Source of the DNA: an uncultured Oscillospiraceae bacterium
GTDB taxonomy: Bacteria > Bacillota > Clostridia > Oscillospirales > Oscillospiraceae
NCBI GenBank assembly: GCA_934636045.1
Contig: CAKTZP010000049.1
Coordinates: forward strand, 1-13,283
Direction: 5' to 3'
Length of the DNA: 13,283 nt
Part shown: piece after piece, positions 12,777-13,283 of the stretch
Numbering within the stretch: position 1 is the stretch's first letter
Layout: the number at the start of each line of letters is the position of its first letter
Translations under genes and position numbers: made by a program
The notes under the pieces: model-generated
Told to the model about the DNA's origin: nothing
Database searches by the model: none
What the model saw: only the letters and a program-made list of their open reading frames with translations

Positions 12777-13283
12777 ATGGCTTTGTTTGAAAGTTACGAA
12801 AGAAGAATCGACAAAATCAACGGTGTCCTCGCGCAGTACGGCATCAGCTCGGTCGAGGAGTGCCGCGAGATCTGCAAGGCGAAGGGCTTCGACCCCTATG
12901 AGATCGTTAAGAATATTCAGCCCATCTGCTTCGAGAACGCTTGCTGGGCTTACACCGTCGGCGCAGCCATCGCGCTGAAGTCCGGCGTCAAGACCGCCGC
13001 CGAGGCCTCCAAGAAGATCGGCGAGGGGCTGCAGTCCTTCTGCATCGACGGCTCCGTCGCCGAAGACCGCAAGGTCGGCCTCGGCCACGGCAACCTCGGC
13101 GCCATGCTGCTGAGCGAGGAGTCCAAGTGCTTCGCGTTCCTGGCCGGCCACGAGTCCTTCGCCGCCGCCGAAGGCGCCATCGGCATCGTCCGCAACGCCA
13201 ACAAGGCGCGCAAGACCCCGCTGCGCGTGATCCTGAACGGTCTGGGCAAGGACGCCGCCCAGATCATCTCCCGTATCAACGGC
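12777..13283 (+). CDS. GGGtGRT family protein (N-terminal 169 residues, cut by window end)
   Basis: The reading frame is open to the last base. It begins MALFESYERRIDKINGVLAQ and has QPICFENACWAYTVGAA (48-64), GSVAEDRKVGLGHGNLGAML (92-111) and CFAFLAGHESFAAAEGAIG (118-136), which I recognise as the conserved start of the GGGtGRT family. The glycine-rich motif that names the family should lie beyond the window. Conserved cysteines are at 51, 56, 89 and 118. AAGGAGG lies 8 nt before the ATG, a strong site. The family has no established function; it commonly stands next to a NifU-like gene, as here, so a shared role in iron-sulfur chemistry is inferred. Confidence 0.85.
   Translation, partial: MALFESYERRIDKINGVLAQYGISSVEECREICKAKGFDPYEIVKNIQPICFENACWAYTVGAAIALKSGVKTAAEASKKIGEGLQSFCIDGSVAEDRKVGLGHGNLGAMLLSEESKCFAFLAGHESFAAAEGAIGIVRNANKARKTPLRVILNGLGKDAAQIISRING

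Noticed and set aside
12444..13151. 235-aa minus-strand open frame opposite the NifU-like and GGGtGRT genes
   Set aside because: Crosses two well-supported genes in antisense and has no ribosome site or domain.
1..13283. CRISPR arrays, tRNA/rRNA genes, transposase or phage genes
   Set aside because: Looked for; no regular direct-repeat array, no cloverleaf or rRNA sequence, and no integrase or transposase frame was seen. The only repeats are the MITE-like copies, the hairpin pair and the tandem yczE-like genes.

Overview
The window reads as chromosome of a GC-rich Gram-positive anaerobe of the class Clostridia, most likely an Oscillospiraceae-type gut bacterium. This rests on the Bmp-type nucleoside ABC transporter, a DegV protein, a C_GCAxxG_C_C protein, a NifU-like/GGGtGRT gene pair, strong AGGAGG-type ribosome binding sites, sigma-A promoters with 17-18 nt spacers, and a dispersed repeat with GTCATTGCGAGG / CCTCGCAATGAC arms of a kind I associate with this group. 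All family calls were made by eye; no database search was run.

Left part, minus strand (7853 down to 234): one probable eight-gene operon for nucleoside uptake and salvage. In transcription order it holds two tandem YczE-like membrane proteins, cytidine deaminase (cdd), a Bmp-family lipoprotein, a two-domain ABC ATPase, two BPD_transp_2 permeases, and uridine phosphorylase (udp). The inferred flow is: the lipoprotein and ABC importer bring nucleosides in, Cdd turns cytidine into uridine, and Udp splits uridine into uracil and ribose-1-phosphate. Gaps are short, there is an ATGA overlap (ATPase/permease) and a 59-nt overlap (second yczE copy/cdd), and small hairpins bracket bmpA. A terminator-like hairpin follows udp.

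Middle (7854-9611): a 392-nt divergent control region carries a minus-strand promoter for the operon, a consensus plus-strand promoter for a LacI-family regulator (8246-9292), and three CG-centred palindromes of LacI type. This makes the regulator the likely controller of the operon. After lacI come a strong terminator and a ~175-bp MITE-like element lying between two identical copies of a terminator hairpin. A second, truncated copy of the same element begins at base 1, also abutting a terminator hairpin, which suggests an element that targets terminators.

Right part (9612-13283): a minus-strand DegV/FakB-type lipid-binding protein is divergent from a two-gene plus-strand unit (an unrecognised 270-aa protein with an acidic linker, then a C_GCAxxG_C_C cysteine protein). 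Next, behind a consensus promoter and a ~113-nt leader, come a NifU_N-like iron-sulfur scaffold protein with a non-standard cysteine pattern and the first 169 residues of a GGGtGRT-family protein, cut by the window end. The least understood parts are the NifU-like/GGGtGRT pair, the 270-aa/C_GCAxxG_C_C pair, and the terminator-associated element.
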